DNA of 64,000 bases, taken from Phycisphaeraceae bacterium (lineage in GTDB: Bacteria > Planctomycetota > Phycisphaerae > Phycisphaerales > UBA1924). The notes beneath the pieces were generated by a model, which had not been told where the DNA came from, searched no databases, and saw only the letters and a program-made list of their open reading frames with translations. Location of the stretch: NCBI GenBank assembly GCA_019636555.1, contig JAHBXH010000001.1, positions 2,514,928 to 2,578,927 of the forward strand, read 5' to 3'. Positions 17,615 through 26,348 of this stretch are shown here, piece by piece (positions within the stretch are counted from its first letter, which is position 1; each line of letters begins with the position of its first letter). Position numbers and translations under genes: made by a program.

Positions 17615-18676
17615 ATGCTCAGCCGCTCGATTCTGTTCGCCGCGAGCCTTTCTGCTGCCGCTACGCCTGCTTTTTCCCAGAACTTCAACGCTACCTACTC
17701 CTCTCCAGTGCTTGATCGCTGGATGTACCCGTTCAATTTCTCCGCCGGCACCGAAAGCCGCGCCTCGCTTTTCGCGGCGCTGAACCAACCCGGCTTCGAT
17801 GACCGCGACGGCGAATTGCTCGTCGGCTTCAACACCAACGCCGAAATCCCCACCGGCATGGGCCGCCTGCGCTACAAACTCCTGAGCGCGACGCTCAGCG
17901 TCTTCGTCGAGAACGACAACGAGTTCTACTACGACCCTTCTGCCGATCCGCTCGCTTCGAGCTTTGATTCTTCCGACCCCGAGTACGTCGCCGACTCGGA
18001 TCCGAGCAAGCCGATCGAAGTCTGGGCTGCCGGGTATCGCAACGGCTTCTCCGCCGCAACATTCCAGGAAAACTCTCCGTTCGGCGGCACGCCGGTCGTC
18101 CAGCCGGCGCAGCAGGCCCGAAACGTCTTTCCCGCGCTGCTCGACAACGCTCAGAACGCGACCGATGTGGCGCTGCAGGTGAGGCAGAAACTCGCCGCGA
18201 ATCCCATGGCGCTCGCGCGACTCTCCGATGAGAACAGCGCGGAACTGACGCCCGGCACTCTGGTCCCGCAGGGCACTGAAGTCCGGTTCAGTCTCACGAA
18301 TGTCTCCTCGGCGAACTACGTCTACCTCCAGAATGCACTCAACAGCGGACTCGTTCGCCTGCTCGTGACCACGCTCGAGCCGACTTCCGGCGGACCGGGC
18401 GGCGGCACCGGAGGCGTCACGTATCCGCGAATCTACACCAAGGAAAACGCGGTTTCCTCGCTGGGGTTCGCCCCGCGACTCTCGTTGGAAGTCGCGATCA
18501 CCTGCGCCGCGGATTTCAACGGCGACAATGTGGTGGACGATGCCGATTTCTCGCTCTTCGTCGGCGCGTACAACGAATTGCTCGACGCCCGCTGCGACCT
18601 GAACGGGGACAATGTCACGGACGATGCCGACTTCTCGCTGTTTGTCGCTGCGTACGACCAGCTGCTCTGCGACTGA
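17615..18676 (+). CDS. Secreted protein with C-terminal GC-type dockerin repeats
   Basis: The 353-residue protein begins with a signal peptide (MLSRSILFAASLSAAATPAFS, cut after AFS), then a region of about 270 residues with no recognised domain. The C-terminal 53 residues contain two copies of a calcium-loop motif, DFNGDNVVDDADFSLFVGAY and DLNGDNVTDDADFSLFVAAY, each preceded by a Cys, with a final Cys at the end (QLLCD). This is the Cys-bracketed dockerin-like tail common on exported proteins of Phycisphaerales, thought to act as an attachment or sorting module. The gene stands alone and ends at a strong terminator. Confidence 0.8.
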   Translation: MLSRSILFAASLSAAATPAFSQNFNATYSSPVLDRWMYPFNFSAGTESRASLFAALNQPGFDDRDGELLVGFNTNAEIPTGMGRLRYKLLSATLSVFVENDNEFYYDPSADPLASSFDSSDPEYVADSDPSKPIEVWAAGYRNGFSAATFQENSPFGGTPVVQPAQQARNVFPALLDNAQNATDVALQVRQKLAANPMALARLSDENSAELTPGTLVPQGTEVRFSLTNVSSANYVYLQNALNSGLVRLLVTTLEPTSGGPGGGTGGVTYPRIYTKENAVSSLGFAPRLSLEVAITCAADFNGDNVVDDADFSLFVGAYNELLDARCDLNGDNVTDDADFSLFVAAYDQLLCD

Positions 18677-18711
18677 TCAACCGGTCGCCGCAGCAAACCG
18701 GATCCGCTTCG

Positions 18712-18740
18712 CGCCGACCAAAGGGTCGGCGTTCTTTTTT
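18712..18740 (+). terminator. Rho-independent terminator after the dockerin-tail gene
   Basis: A perfect eight-base stem (cgccgacc, loop aaag, ggtcggcg) is followed by ttctttttt. It lies 35 bases after the stop codon of the secreted protein and also separates it from the convergent polyprenyl synthase gene. Confidence 0.9.
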
Positions 18741-18755
18741 CGGCTGCACCGGGCT

Positions 18756-19787
18756 TCAGAGACTTCGGTTCACAACGGCATCCGCCGCGGCGAGCAAGCC
18801 GGCCTTTGCCGCTGACTGCTCGATCGGAGCAATCTCGGCCTTTGCTTCGCTCACAAGCCGGAGCGCGACCGACCGCGCGTAGTCGAGCGATCCCGTATCC
18901 ACGACGGCGCTGCGCAATGTTGCCGCGGCATCCGCGGATTTCTCGTGCCCCTCGCACGCCTCTTCGAGAAGCAGGAGCGACTTTCCCCGCTCCTTGCCGG
19001 AAACACTCGCGAGGTGGTGAATCAAGGGCAGCGTGAGTTTGCCTTTCTCGAGGTCTTTCCCGAGGGTCTTCCCCACCACTTCCTCTTCGCCGGTGAGATC
19101 GAGCACATCGTCCTGAATCTGGAACGCGACCCCGAGTTTGCGTCCGTAACCCGCGAGCCGCGCGCACGAAGCCTGATCCCCGCCGCTCCGGGCCGCCCCG
19201 AGTTCGCAGGCCGTCGCAATGAGCGCCGCGGTCTTGCGCCCGACGATCTCAAAGTACGTCTTCTCGTCGAGCGCGAAGTCGTCTCGATGGTGAAGCTGGA
19301 GCAACTCGCCGGTGCACATGACCATGCTCGCGTGGCCGACCGCGAGGGCGGCCCGCTGATCCTGCAATTGCGAACAAAGGTGATACGCAGACGCGATGAG
19401 CAGATCGCCCAGGATGACGGCCGGCTCGTTGCCGCGCAGCCGATTGACGGTCAAACCCTTGCGCCGGGTTTCCGCATCGTCGAGCACATCGTCATGCACG
19501 AGCGTCGCCATGTGGACCATCTCGCACACCGCGCCGACCACGGCGTGTTCGCGCGTCAATTCCGCATTCGGTCGCGTCGCCAACCCGCACAATCCGACCA
19601 GGGTCGGGCGGAGCATCTTGCCGCGATACGCCTCGACATGCTTCACGAGCACGGCGACCGGCGCGAGATCCGATTCGAGCTGCGCATCGAAGATCGCGCC
19701 GACGCGCGTCAAAAATGCGCTTACAACCTCCGTCAATTCGGAGCCGCCCGAACCGATGCTGTGCATGATCTGCTGCATCCTCGCCAC
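18756..19787 (-). CDS. Polyprenyl diphosphate synthase (all-trans, IspB-like)
   Basis: This 343-residue enzyme elongates allylic diphosphates with isopentenyl diphosphate, giving the side chain of a respiratory quinone or another long prenyl chain. The first Asp-rich motif is LVHDDVLDDAETRRG-like at residues 97-108 (DDVLD), and the second is FQIQDDVLD ending at residue 230; KTLGKDLEKGKLTLPLI is the usual downstream block. The residue pattern before the first motif is that of long-chain synthases rather than farnesyl synthase, but chain length cannot be fixed. The start may be GTG 19787 or the ATG at 19778. Confidence 0.85.
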   Translation of the reverse strand: MARMQQIMHSIGSGGSELTEVVSAFLTRVGAIFDAQLESDLAPVAVLVKHVEAYRGKMLRPTLVGLCGLATRPNAELTREHAVVGAVCEMVHMATLVHDDVLDDAETRRKGLTVNRLRGNEPAVILGDLLIASAYHLCSQLQDQRAALAVGHASMVMCTGELLQLHHRDDFALDEKTYFEIVGRKTAALIATACELGAARSGGDQASCARLAGYGRKLGVAFQIQDDVLDLTGEEEVVGKTLGKDLEKGKLTLPLIHHLASVSGKERGKSLLLLEEACEGHEKSADAAATLRSAVVDTGSLDYARSVALRLVSEAKAEIAPIEQSAAKAGLLAAADAVVNRSL

Positions 19788-19798
19788 ACTTTAGCGTC

Positions 19799-20629
19799 TT
19801 ACCGGATCGCCGCGATGTACGCGATGTAGCAGCGGCAGGCCTCGCCGCGCGCCGTCTCACGGAAATTACCGTCGCCGCTTCCCTTGCCGTCGTCGCCTTC
19901 CCAGTAGACCTTGACGTCGCGGAAACCGGCCTCGCGCAGCAGCTCGCGCACCTCGACAAGCGACCACAGCCGCCAGTGGTACGTGAACGCCTTTTTCCAT
20001 GCCGGACCCTTGTGAAACTCGAAGTGGATGTGGTTGATCTTTTCTGCGGTCAGCGGGTTGTAGTGGGACTGATCCCAGACATACGTAAACCCCCGCCGCG
20101 GCCCGCCGATCCGCCGCCGCTCCTTGATCTCGAGGTACGAATCGCCCCCGCCGTAGTGATCAAGAAAAAAGACGCCGTCCTTCGCGAGACTCTTCCAGAC
20201 ACTCCGGAAGTAGCCGCCGAGTTCTTCCCGCGTTCGGAATATCCAATAGCTGAAATTCATCGCGAGCACGGCGTCGGCTCCGACCGCCCCACCCGTCGGG
20301 TTCAGCACGTTCCGCTGCATGAGCGTGAGGCGGTCCTGCTGCTCCGCCGTCAGTTTCGAAACGTGCCTCTTTTTTCCGTTCGCGAGCGTCGGGCCGTCGA
20401 GGTCGATTCCCACGGCTCGGTTTTCTTTCCGTAGCTTGACCCATTCGCACGCGGTCGCGGCTGTGCCGCAGAAGTCTTCCCGCAGGACCGTCGCCCGCTT
20501 GCCTCGGATTTTCCGAAATGTCTTGTCCACAAACTCGATCTCGGCCTCCGAGCATTGCACCGCCCGCTCGTACAAATCGTGCTTGTCGGAATTAGCGCGA
20601 GTGCGGATTGGGAGGCTGGTGCGGGGCAT
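19799..20629 (-). CDS. Class I SAM-dependent methyltransferase (paralogue of 12118 gene)
   Basis: The 276-residue protein carries TVLREDFCGTAATACEW (SAM loop), AVGIDLDGPTL (acidic residue after the second strand), DGVFFLDHYGGGDSY and, near the C-terminus, TYHWRLWSLVEVRELLREAGF. The same blocks, in the same order, occur in the protein at 12118-12981. It also has a Tyr/Trp-rich middle (GFTYVWDQSHYNPLT). The substrate is unknown. It lies 11 bases upstream of the polyprenyl synthase gene on the same strand, so the two may share a transcript; a role in quinone methylation is possible but untested. Confidence 0.72.
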   Translation of the reverse strand: MPRTSLPIRTRANSDKHDLYERAVQCSEAEIEFVDKTFRKIRGKRATVLREDFCGTAATACEWVKLRKENRAVGIDLDGPTLANGKKRHVSKLTAEQQDRLTLMQRNVLNPTGGAVGADAVLAMNFSYWIFRTREELGGYFRSVWKSLAKDGVFFLDHYGGGDSYLEIKERRRIGGPRRGFTYVWDQSHYNPLTAEKINHIHFEFHKGPAWKKAFTYHWRLWSLVEVRELLREAGFRDVKVYWEGDDGKGSGDGNFRETARGEACRCYIAYIAAIR

Positions 20630-20749
20630 GGAGCCGGAAGGTACGCACCACAGGCGAACTGCGTCTGCGTCGAACCCTCAGCTCTTGGCCGAAAGTTTGG
20701 TTGGATAGGCTGAACGGATGCGACAACTCTTCGGCATTGTGTTGCTCCT

Positions 20750-21115
20750 TTGGGCTGCCGCCAGCGCGTACTTGCCTATGGCTCGTACTTCGTGGCGGGC
20801 ACGTATCGGATCATGGGGTGGTCCTACGTCGAGTACCCCCTCCGGCAAGCGTTCGGGGAGTCCAATCAAACCTATGAGGCCAATCAAGAAATGTGGACGC
20901 TGGCAATCAAAAACGCACGTGCGTTCGATCCCCGGCTTGAGGACAGCCAGGTCGGCTTGGCTCGATGGATTGCCGATCCCCTTGTCACCTCTGCCAGCAA
21001 GCACTTGCACACGAATTTGGGATTGTGGGCAGCGAACGCGGCCATCACTCTCACCGCTGGCGTTCTCTTAATTCGGAGCAGAAACGAAGTCTCAAGAGGT
21101 GCGCGGTTCGGATAG
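20750..21115 (+). CDS. Hypothetical membrane protein, probably frameshifted near its start
   Basis: This frame encodes about 121 residues with a hydrophobic start (VLAYGSYFVAGTYRIMGW), a soluble middle and a C-terminal membrane span (ANAAITLTAGVLLI). It has no ATG; the first possible start is a TTG at 20750. An ATG at 20718 in another frame reads MRQLFGIVLLLWAAASA, an excellent start of a membrane segment, and becomes continuous with the downstream frame if one base is added near 20767. I infer a one-base deletion or a sequencing error. The layout (span, loop, span, basic tail) resembles the next gene. No family is recognised. Confidence 0.45.
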   Translation: MGCRQRVLAYGSYFVAGTYRIMGWSYVEYPLRQAFGESNQTYEANQEMWTLAIKNARAFDPRLEDSQVGLARWIADPLVTSASKHLHTNLGLWAANAAITLTAGVLLIRSRNEVSRGARFG

Positions 21116-21124
21116 CCTCCTGAA

Positions 21125-21457
21125 ATGACCCGCCCGCTTCTCACGCTCCTGGTTGCGTCAAACCTGCTGCTTGCCGCTTATGTGATCTTCCAATCCTTCT
21201 GGGCTGGCGCGGGGCTTTCCGCCTTTTGCGATGATCAAGCCCGGATGCTCTCGGCCATCGATACCAAGAGATGGTCAGAACTGTCGGGCAACCTTCCACT
21301 TCCCACCACAAAGAGTCTGATTCATTCCGCGGACATGTTTTCCGGCAATCGAATTGCTCGGATCATGCTCGTGACTCCGCTGATTCTGGTTTTTCAGGCC
21401 GCAATCTGCTCGTGGTTGCTGGTTCGATCGCGGCCGACCATACCTTCCCCCGCATGA
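21125..21457 (+). CDS. Small two-span membrane protein, unknown function
   Basis: The 110-residue protein has an N-terminal membrane span (about residues 5-27), a soluble loop containing Cys35 (SAFCDDQARMLSAIDTKRW) and a second span near the C-terminus (ARIMLVTPLILVFQAAICSWL). It starts nine bases after the preceding gene and its stop overlaps the ATG of the DNA methyltransferase (ATGA). The shape is like that of the preceding gene. I recognise no family. Confidence 0.5.
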   Translation: MTRPLLTLLVASNLLLAAYVIFQSFWAGAGLSAFCDDQARMLSAIDTKRWSELSGNLPLPTTKSLIHSADMFSGNRIARIMLVTPLILVFQAAICSWLLVRSRPTIPSPA

Positions 21458-22233
21458 CCGCCAAGCTCTCGAGAGCGGACTGGCTCACCTTCGCGCAAGC
21501 TCTCCCGCGCGCGAGTATTGACGTTCTCTACGCCGACCCGCCTTTCAACACCGGAAAGCCTCGCACGGGGCTACGAGGCCACTCCGCCCGCTATCGCGAC
21601 GCCTGGCCGACCAACGGGCACTACATCCGGTGGCTGCGCGAGCGTCTGCAGGCCACGCTTCCCGCCCTTAAGCCGACCGCCAACATTCTCCTGCACATTG
21701 ACTATCGCACATCGCACCATGTCCGCCTGCTTCTCGATGAACTACTGGGCCCGGACCGCTTCGTGAATCACCTCATCTGGTCCTATGGGCTCGGCGGCTC
21801 GTCCCCTCGCTGCTTTGCCCGGAAGCACGACGACATCCTTTTCTACTGCGTGAATCCCAAGAAGTACTATTTCCACCCGCCGCGCGTCCCCGCCACCAGC
21901 CGCCGCATGCAGGGGCAAACCAAAAAGGCCACCGACATCCTCGACATTCCTTCGCTCAACAACATGGCGACGGAGCGCACCGGATACCCGACCCAAAAGC
22001 CCCTCGCGCTGCTCGAACTTCTTGTCGAAGCATGCTCGCCCCCGGGCGGAACCGTGCTCGATCCGTGCTGCGGCAGCGGCACCACCCTTGTCGCGGCAAA
22101 GAATCTCGGCAGAATCGGAATCGGCTGCGATCAATCCGCCGCGGCGGTGCGAACAGCGAAGAAGCGGCTGGCATCCAATGAATTCCGGACAATCTCGCGA
22201 ACAAATCTTTCCCTTCATCCGATCGATACCTGA
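21454..22233 (+). CDS. Orphan DNA methyltransferase, beta class (N6-adenine or N4-cytosine)
   Basis: The 259-residue enzyme has the catalytic motif IV first (DVLYADPPFNTG, DPPF at residues 28-31) and the SAM motif late (TVLDPCCGSGTTLVAAKNL, about 200-215). That is the order of beta-class amino-methyltransferases, and DPPF favours N6-adenine. KPLALLELLVEACSPPGG just before the SAM loop is also typical. The ATG at 21454 overlaps the stop of the preceding small membrane protein gene. No restriction endonuclease gene is adjacent, so it is an orphan modification enzyme or a regulatory one. The target sequence cannot be inferred. Confidence 0.82.
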   Translation: MTAKLSRADWLTFAQALPRASIDVLYADPPFNTGKPRTGLRGHSARYRDAWPTNGHYIRWLRERLQATLPALKPTANILLHIDYRTSHHVRLLLDELLGPDRFVNHLIWSYGLGGSSPRCFARKHDDILFYCVNPKKYYFHPPRVPATSRRMQGQTKKATDILDIPSLNNMATERTGYPTQKPLALLELLVEACSPPGGTVLDPCCGSGTTLVAAKNLGRIGIGCDQSAAAVRTAKKRLASNEFRTISRTNLSLHPIDT

Positions 22234-22274
22234 TGCTGGTCACCGAGCAAATTCCCCTTACGATCACCCGAGGC

Positions 22275-22880
22275 ATGAGTGACGCCCCCCAACAAGCCGG
22301 CAAGCAGGCCCAGACAGGCCCGATCGCCGAAGCGGAAGTCGTTCATCACATCAGCAATCCGCTGGTTCGCGCCGTGGCGCACTGGTACGCACGCCGGATC
22401 GTCAACGTCAACATCAACATCATCGCGGCGGGCTTTCTCGCCCTCGTCCCGGTTTCGATCTGCGTCCACTTCATTCACTCGACCAAGTTCATCGAAAATG
22501 CCAAGGCGATCGCCGCGATTACGTTCGTGCTCGACGTCGTCTTCGACTTCTCAATCTACTTCTGCCTGCACTATCTGGCCAACCACGGGCCGTTCCGGAA
22601 GTTTGTCAGCCACAACCCTGCCTACCGCGGCATGTCCTTCCTGCACGATGCCGGTCTCGTGCAGATGCAGCGAGCGATTCTCAGCCCGATGCTCTACATC
22701 ATCTGGCTCTGGGTGCAGCACTACTTGATCGCCGAGTCAAGCATCGGGGCCGGGTGGGCGACCGCCATCGGCGGCGTGATCGGGATCGGAACATCCCGCA
22801 TCGTGCATACGATCTGGATGCTCGTCGAAGAACGCCGACGCCACGCCAAGTACGTCGCGAAGCAGTCGGCGCGAGTGTGA
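22275..22880 (+). CDS. Multi-span membrane protein, unknown function
   Basis: The 201-residue protein has an N-terminal cytoplasmic part with Gln/Ala-rich sequence, then about four hydrophobic spans (near residues 50-70, 80-103, 143-165 and 170-190) and a basic tail (EERRRHAKYVAKQ). I prefer the ATG at 22275; an ATG at 22233 would overlap the methyltransferase stop codon and adds 14 residues. No catalytic motif is visible and I cannot place it in a family. Confidence 0.5.
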   Translation: MSDAPQQAGKQAQTGPIAEAEVVHHISNPLVRAVAHWYARRIVNVNINIIAAGFLALVPVSICVHFIHSTKFIENAKAIAAITFVLDVVFDFSIYFCLHYLANHGPFRKFVSHNPAYRGMSFLHDAGLVQMQRAILSPMLYIIWLWVQHYLIAESSIGAGWATAIGGVIGIGTSRIVHTIWMLVEERRRHAKYVAKQSARV

Positions 22881-22925
22881 TCAACCAATGGGCATCGCGA
22901 GATTTCTACACGCTACTCTGAAGCG

Positions 22926-24917
22926 ATGTGCGGCATCGCGGGAATCCTGAGAGTCCATCCGCTGGGGAGCGAAGTGCCTCCTCCGGACGTGGCGATTCCC
23001 GAATCCTGGCTCGACGTCCTCGATGAGTCGATCAAGCACCGTGGGCCTGACGGGCAGGGTCGTTTCCGCGATCGCGCCACGAGACCGGACGGCAGCGTTG
23101 TCGATGTCGCGTTTGTGCATCGCCGACTCGCGATCATCGACCTCGCCTGCGGGCAACAACCGATGGTCAGCGAGCGAGGGCCGTACCCCGAAAAGCCCCG
23201 CAATGGCCGCGTCGCGGTTGTTTTCAATGGGTGCATTTACAACCACCGCGAATTGAGAAAAGAACTACAAAGCGCGGGACACAAGTTCGTCACGGACCAC
23301 AGCGATACCGAAGTGCTGATCCACGGCTGGCGCGAATGGGGACTGGAGATCCACCGGCACTTGGATGGAATGTACGCTTTTTCGATCTGGGATCATGCGA
23401 GTGCCGGGATCTATTCCGCCGTCGACCTGGTGGGCGAAAAACCCCTGTACACCTTCAGCGACTGGCCGCGGCACACTTTGTGCGCATTCGCGAGCACCAT
23501 CCCTGCGTTGGCGCGATTCCAAAGAGCGTTCGGAATCACGCCCCGCGCCGACACTCATCCGATGGGGTTCTCCGATCTGTTGGCCTACGGCTTTCTTTCC
23601 GACGATGGGAGCTTGGGGTATACCCCGATCGAACTCGTGCGACGAGTTTCACCACGAAGCCCCATCGGCATCTTCGCAACACGCGGATCGGTCCGGCCCG
23701 AACCCTGCAATCCCGATCCGGCTCGTCTTCCCGCGTTCTCCGTCAGGAACTCCGAGAGCCCAGAAGCCATCAACGCCGGCAATGTCGAGGACATTCTCAA
23801 TCGCGCTGTGGAATCGCGACTCCGCTCCGATGTTCCGACGGGGTGTTTTCTCTCGGGTGGCATTGATTCGTCTCTGATGAGCATTCTGGCAAAGAAGCTG
23901 ATTGGCGAATTGCAAACGTTTTGTGTTCGAATGCCCCGACTGGAATACGACGAAAGCCCGATCGCCGGGCTGGTTGCGAAGCACATCGGATCGGTCCATC
24001 AGACGCTTGATTGCCACGGCGATCCGAGCGGCGACGTCATTCAACTCATCCGGCAACTCGGCCTGCCGTTCGGAGATTCATCGCTCCTGCCGACGCACTG
24101 GGTTTCTCGCGCCGCGAGAGATGCGATCGGCGTCGCGATCAGCGGCGATGGCGGCGATGAGTTGTTTGGCGGGTACGAACGCTACCGAGCAGCCCAACTG
24201 CTGCAGCGGTTCGCTTCGTTTCTTCGAATGGTTCCTTCCATGACGAGGTACCGGCGGCGCGAAAAAAGTCGGATGACGCGAATCGGAAGACTGGTTCAAG
24301 CAGCAAAGGAGGGCGGCTACCCCGCGTTGCTGATGATCTTTCCTCCATCAGAGCTTCGGCAGCTGGCAAGCTTCCCCGGCCGCAAGCCGTGGGAGGACGA
24401 TCCTCGCGGCGACTCCGTTTCGCAGGCGATGCGTTTCGATATTCTCAACTATCTTCCCGGCGATCTGCTTACCAAAGTCGATACCGCCTCAATGGCTGTT
24501 GCGCTCGAAGTTCGCGCCCCTTTTCTTGCGACCGAAATCGTTCGAAGAAGCATGATGACTCCGGTGAGCGCGCTCATGCCCCATGGCGAGCGCAAAGGCC
24601 TTCTCAAAGCCGTCGCCCGCAAATACCTCCCCGACGAGATCGTCGATCGCCCCAAGATGGGTTTTTCGATTCCAATCGGCGAGTGGTTTCGCACCGATTA
24701 CGGGGGGATGAAACAGCTCCTGCTCGACACGCTGAACAGCGCGGACCCCTTCCCGGAAGACATCCTGGGCATCCGGATAAACCGGACTTTCATCGCCCGG
24801 ATGGTCGAAGACCACATGGACCGCCGCCGCGACCATTCGCAGCGCCTCTACATGCTGCTCGTGCTCGCGATCTGGTCGGATTGGCTTCGCGGGCTTTCGG
24901 GCACGATCCGGAACTAG
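22926..24917 (+). CDS. asnB: Asparagine synthase (glutamine-hydrolysing)
   Basis: The 663-residue enzyme has an N-terminal class II glutaminase domain (Cys2 of MCGIAGI as nucleophile, then KHRGPDGQGRF and FNGCIYNHRELR) and a C-terminal synthetase domain with the PP-loop SGGIDSSLM near residue 308 and SGDGGDELFGGYERYRA. It would make Asn from Asp, ATP and Gln. An insertion of about 60 residues around 210-270 lengthens the linker compared with E. coli AsnB. Such enzymes also act on other acids or peptides, for example in cell-surface modification, but nothing here points to that. It begins at a clear ATG. Confidence 0.9.
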   Translation: MCGIAGILRVHPLGSEVPPPDVAIPESWLDVLDESIKHRGPDGQGRFRDRATRPDGSVVDVAFVHRRLAIIDLACGQQPMVSERGPYPEKPRNGRVAVVFNGCIYNHRELRKELQSAGHKFVTDHSDTEVLIHGWREWGLEIHRHLDGMYAFSIWDHASAGIYSAVDLVGEKPLYTFSDWPRHTLCAFASTIPALARFQRAFGITPRADTHPMGFSDLLAYGFLSDDGSLGYTPIELVRRVSPRSPIGIFATRGSVRPEPCNPDPARLPAFSVRNSESPEAINAGNVEDILNRAVESRLRSDVPTGCFLSGGIDSSLMSILAKKLIGELQTFCVRMPRLEYDESPIAGLVAKHIGSVHQTLDCHGDPSGDVIQLIRQLGLPFGDSSLLPTHWVSRAARDAIGVAISGDGGDELFGGYERYRAAQLLQRFASFLRMVPSMTRYRRREKSRMTRIGRLVQAAKEGGYPALLMIFPPSELRQLASFPGRKPWEDDPRGDSVSQAMRFDILNYLPGDLLTKVDTASMAVALEVRAPFLATEIVRRSMMTPVSALMPHGERKGLLKAVARKYLPDEIVDRPKMGFSIPIGEWFRTDYGGMKQLLLDTLNSADPFPEDILGIRINRTFIARMVEDHMDRRRDHSQRLYMLLVLAIWSDWLRGLSGTIRN

Positions 24918-25029
24918 GCCCGAGATTTCGCGCAGAATCTCCCCGGATTATGCGGAGTCCGGCGACTATCGACCGAAGAGACGGTGGTAACATCCACCAC
25001 ACGCGACCGTTTCCCGGAGAGGGCTTGGC

Positions 25030-25821
25030 ATGAGTCACGATATCGACCCGCGCAACAGCGAACTGCCGGATATCGCCGGCGCTCTCGCACGACGCGAATT
25101 GCTCGCTGGCGGGCTGGTTGCGGGCGCGGCACTCGTTCTCGCGGGCTGTCAAACGGGTCCGCAGGCGAGCGCACCGAGTGACCTGCCCAGCCCTGTCTGG
25201 CCGGACGAGCGCAACCCCACATTCTCGGCACTTCCACCCACCCCGGTGCGTAACGCTCCCGCCCCGACTCCGGCGCCATCCTCCGCCAGTTACGGCTTGC
25301 CCCCGAACGTGATGCCGCGCTCGGCGTGGACCAACGCCGGAGTGATCCGATCACTCGCCAACCCGATGAACGGAGTCAACAGGATCACGGTTCACCACGA
25401 CGCGATCCCTTCGCAGAACATCGCTTCGCAGCGCGACTCGATCAACCGGCTGAATTCGGTTCGGCAGAGCCACCTGCGCGAGGGCTGGGCCGACATCGGC
25501 TACCACTACGTCATCGACCCGTCCGGCCGCGTCTGGGAAGCGCGTCCGCTCGGGTATCAGGGCGCCCACGTCAAAGACCAGAACGAGCACAACATCGGCG
25601 TCATGTGCATGGGCAATTTTGATGTGCAGCGCCCGACGCCCCAGCAGACCGCGGCACTCGACGCCTTTGTCGCTTCACTCATGCAGCGACATCGGATTCC
25701 GAATTCCCGCGTCTACACACACCAAGAACTCGGAAAAACCGCTTGTCCGGGTCGCAACCTGCAACGCTACATGCTTGCAACACGCAGCCCCGGCGGACGC
25801 ATCGCTTCCACGTACGTCTGA
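25030..25821 (+). CDS. N-acetylmuramoyl-L-alanine amidase (amidase_2/PGRP type), exported lipoprotein
   Basis: The 263-residue protein starts with an unusually long pre-region, then a twin-Arg leader and lipobox (RRELLAGGLVAGAALVLAGC), so it is probably a Tat-exported lipoprotein with Cys near residue 40. A Pro-rich linker follows. The amidase_2 domain (about 100-255) has HH in RITVHHDA (about 122), GYHYVIDPSGRVWEAR, and a later zinc-ligand segment THQELGKTACPG (about 232-242). It would cut the bond between MurNAc and L-Ala of peptidoglycan. The domain order is the same as in bacterial AmpD/PGRP relatives. It follows asnB on the same strand after 112 bases. Confidence 0.85.
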   Translation: MSHDIDPRNSELPDIAGALARRELLAGGLVAGAALVLAGCQTGPQASAPSDLPSPVWPDERNPTFSALPPTPVRNAPAPTPAPSSASYGLPPNVMPRSAWTNAGVIRSLANPMNGVNRITVHHDAIPSQNIASQRDSINRLNSVRQSHLREGWADIGYHYVIDPSGRVWEARPLGYQGAHVKDQNEHNIGVMCMGNFDVQRPTPQQTAALDAFVASLMQRHRIPNSRVYTHQELGKTACPGRNLQRYMLATRSPGGRIASTYV

Positions 25822-25835
25822 GCATCGCCGACCAA

Positions 25836-26345
25836 CTAGGAATTCATTGAACGCCGCAGCGCATCGAGATGCTGGGCGATGGTTTTGTCCGTGCCGGGCA
25901 CGAGCCATCCGGGGGCTACTTCGGCGAGCGGCACGAGGACAAAGAGCCTCTCCAACATTCTTGGATGAGGGACTTCCAGCCCCTCATCCCGAATGACCTC
26001 ATCGTTCAAGAGAAGTAAATCAAGATCCAGCGTCCGGGCCCCCCACCTGCCTTCCACCCGGCGATCTCGCCCGCGTGAACGCTCGATCTCGAGACACGCA
26101 TTCAGGAGTTGCCGCGCCGAGACTTCTGTTTCAATCACGCATGCGCCGTTGAGATACGGCGCGCCCGGCGCTTGGCCGGGCGGGACGACCGCCTCGGTTT
26201 CGTGCCAGCGGCTGACCGCAACAACGCGACCGTGCGGACCGAGAGCGCCATCGAGTGCCTCGATCGCGGCGCGCAGGTGCTCCGCCCGAGGTTCGATGCT
26301 CGAGCCGAGTGCGATGCAGGCGTGGTTCAACGGGGGCTGCGTCAC
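25836..26345 (-). CDS. folK: 2-amino-4-hydroxy-6-hydroxymethyldihydropteridine pyrophosphokinase
   Basis: FolK transfers pyrophosphate from ATP to 6-hydroxymethyl-dihydropterin in folate synthesis. The protein opens HACIALGSSIEPRAEHL, has the pterin-loop equivalent SRWHETEAVV and the catalytic block RWGARTLDLDLLLLNDEVI, then VPHPRMLERLFVLVPL. The length of about 169 residues is normal. The start is the GTG at 26345, just after the terminator that ends fliA; a longer frame to 26393 would run through that hairpin and is rejected. No other folate gene is adjacent. Confidence 0.9.
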   Translation of the reverse strand: MTQPPLNHACIALGSSIEPRAEHLRAAIEALDGALGPHGRVVAVSRWHETEAVVPPGQAPGAPYLNGACVIETEVSARQLLNACLEIERSRGRDRRVEGRWGARTLDLDLLLLNDEVIRDEGLEVPHPRMLERLFVLVPLAEVAPGWLVPGTDKTIAQHLDALRRSMNS

Positions 26346-26348
26346 GCC

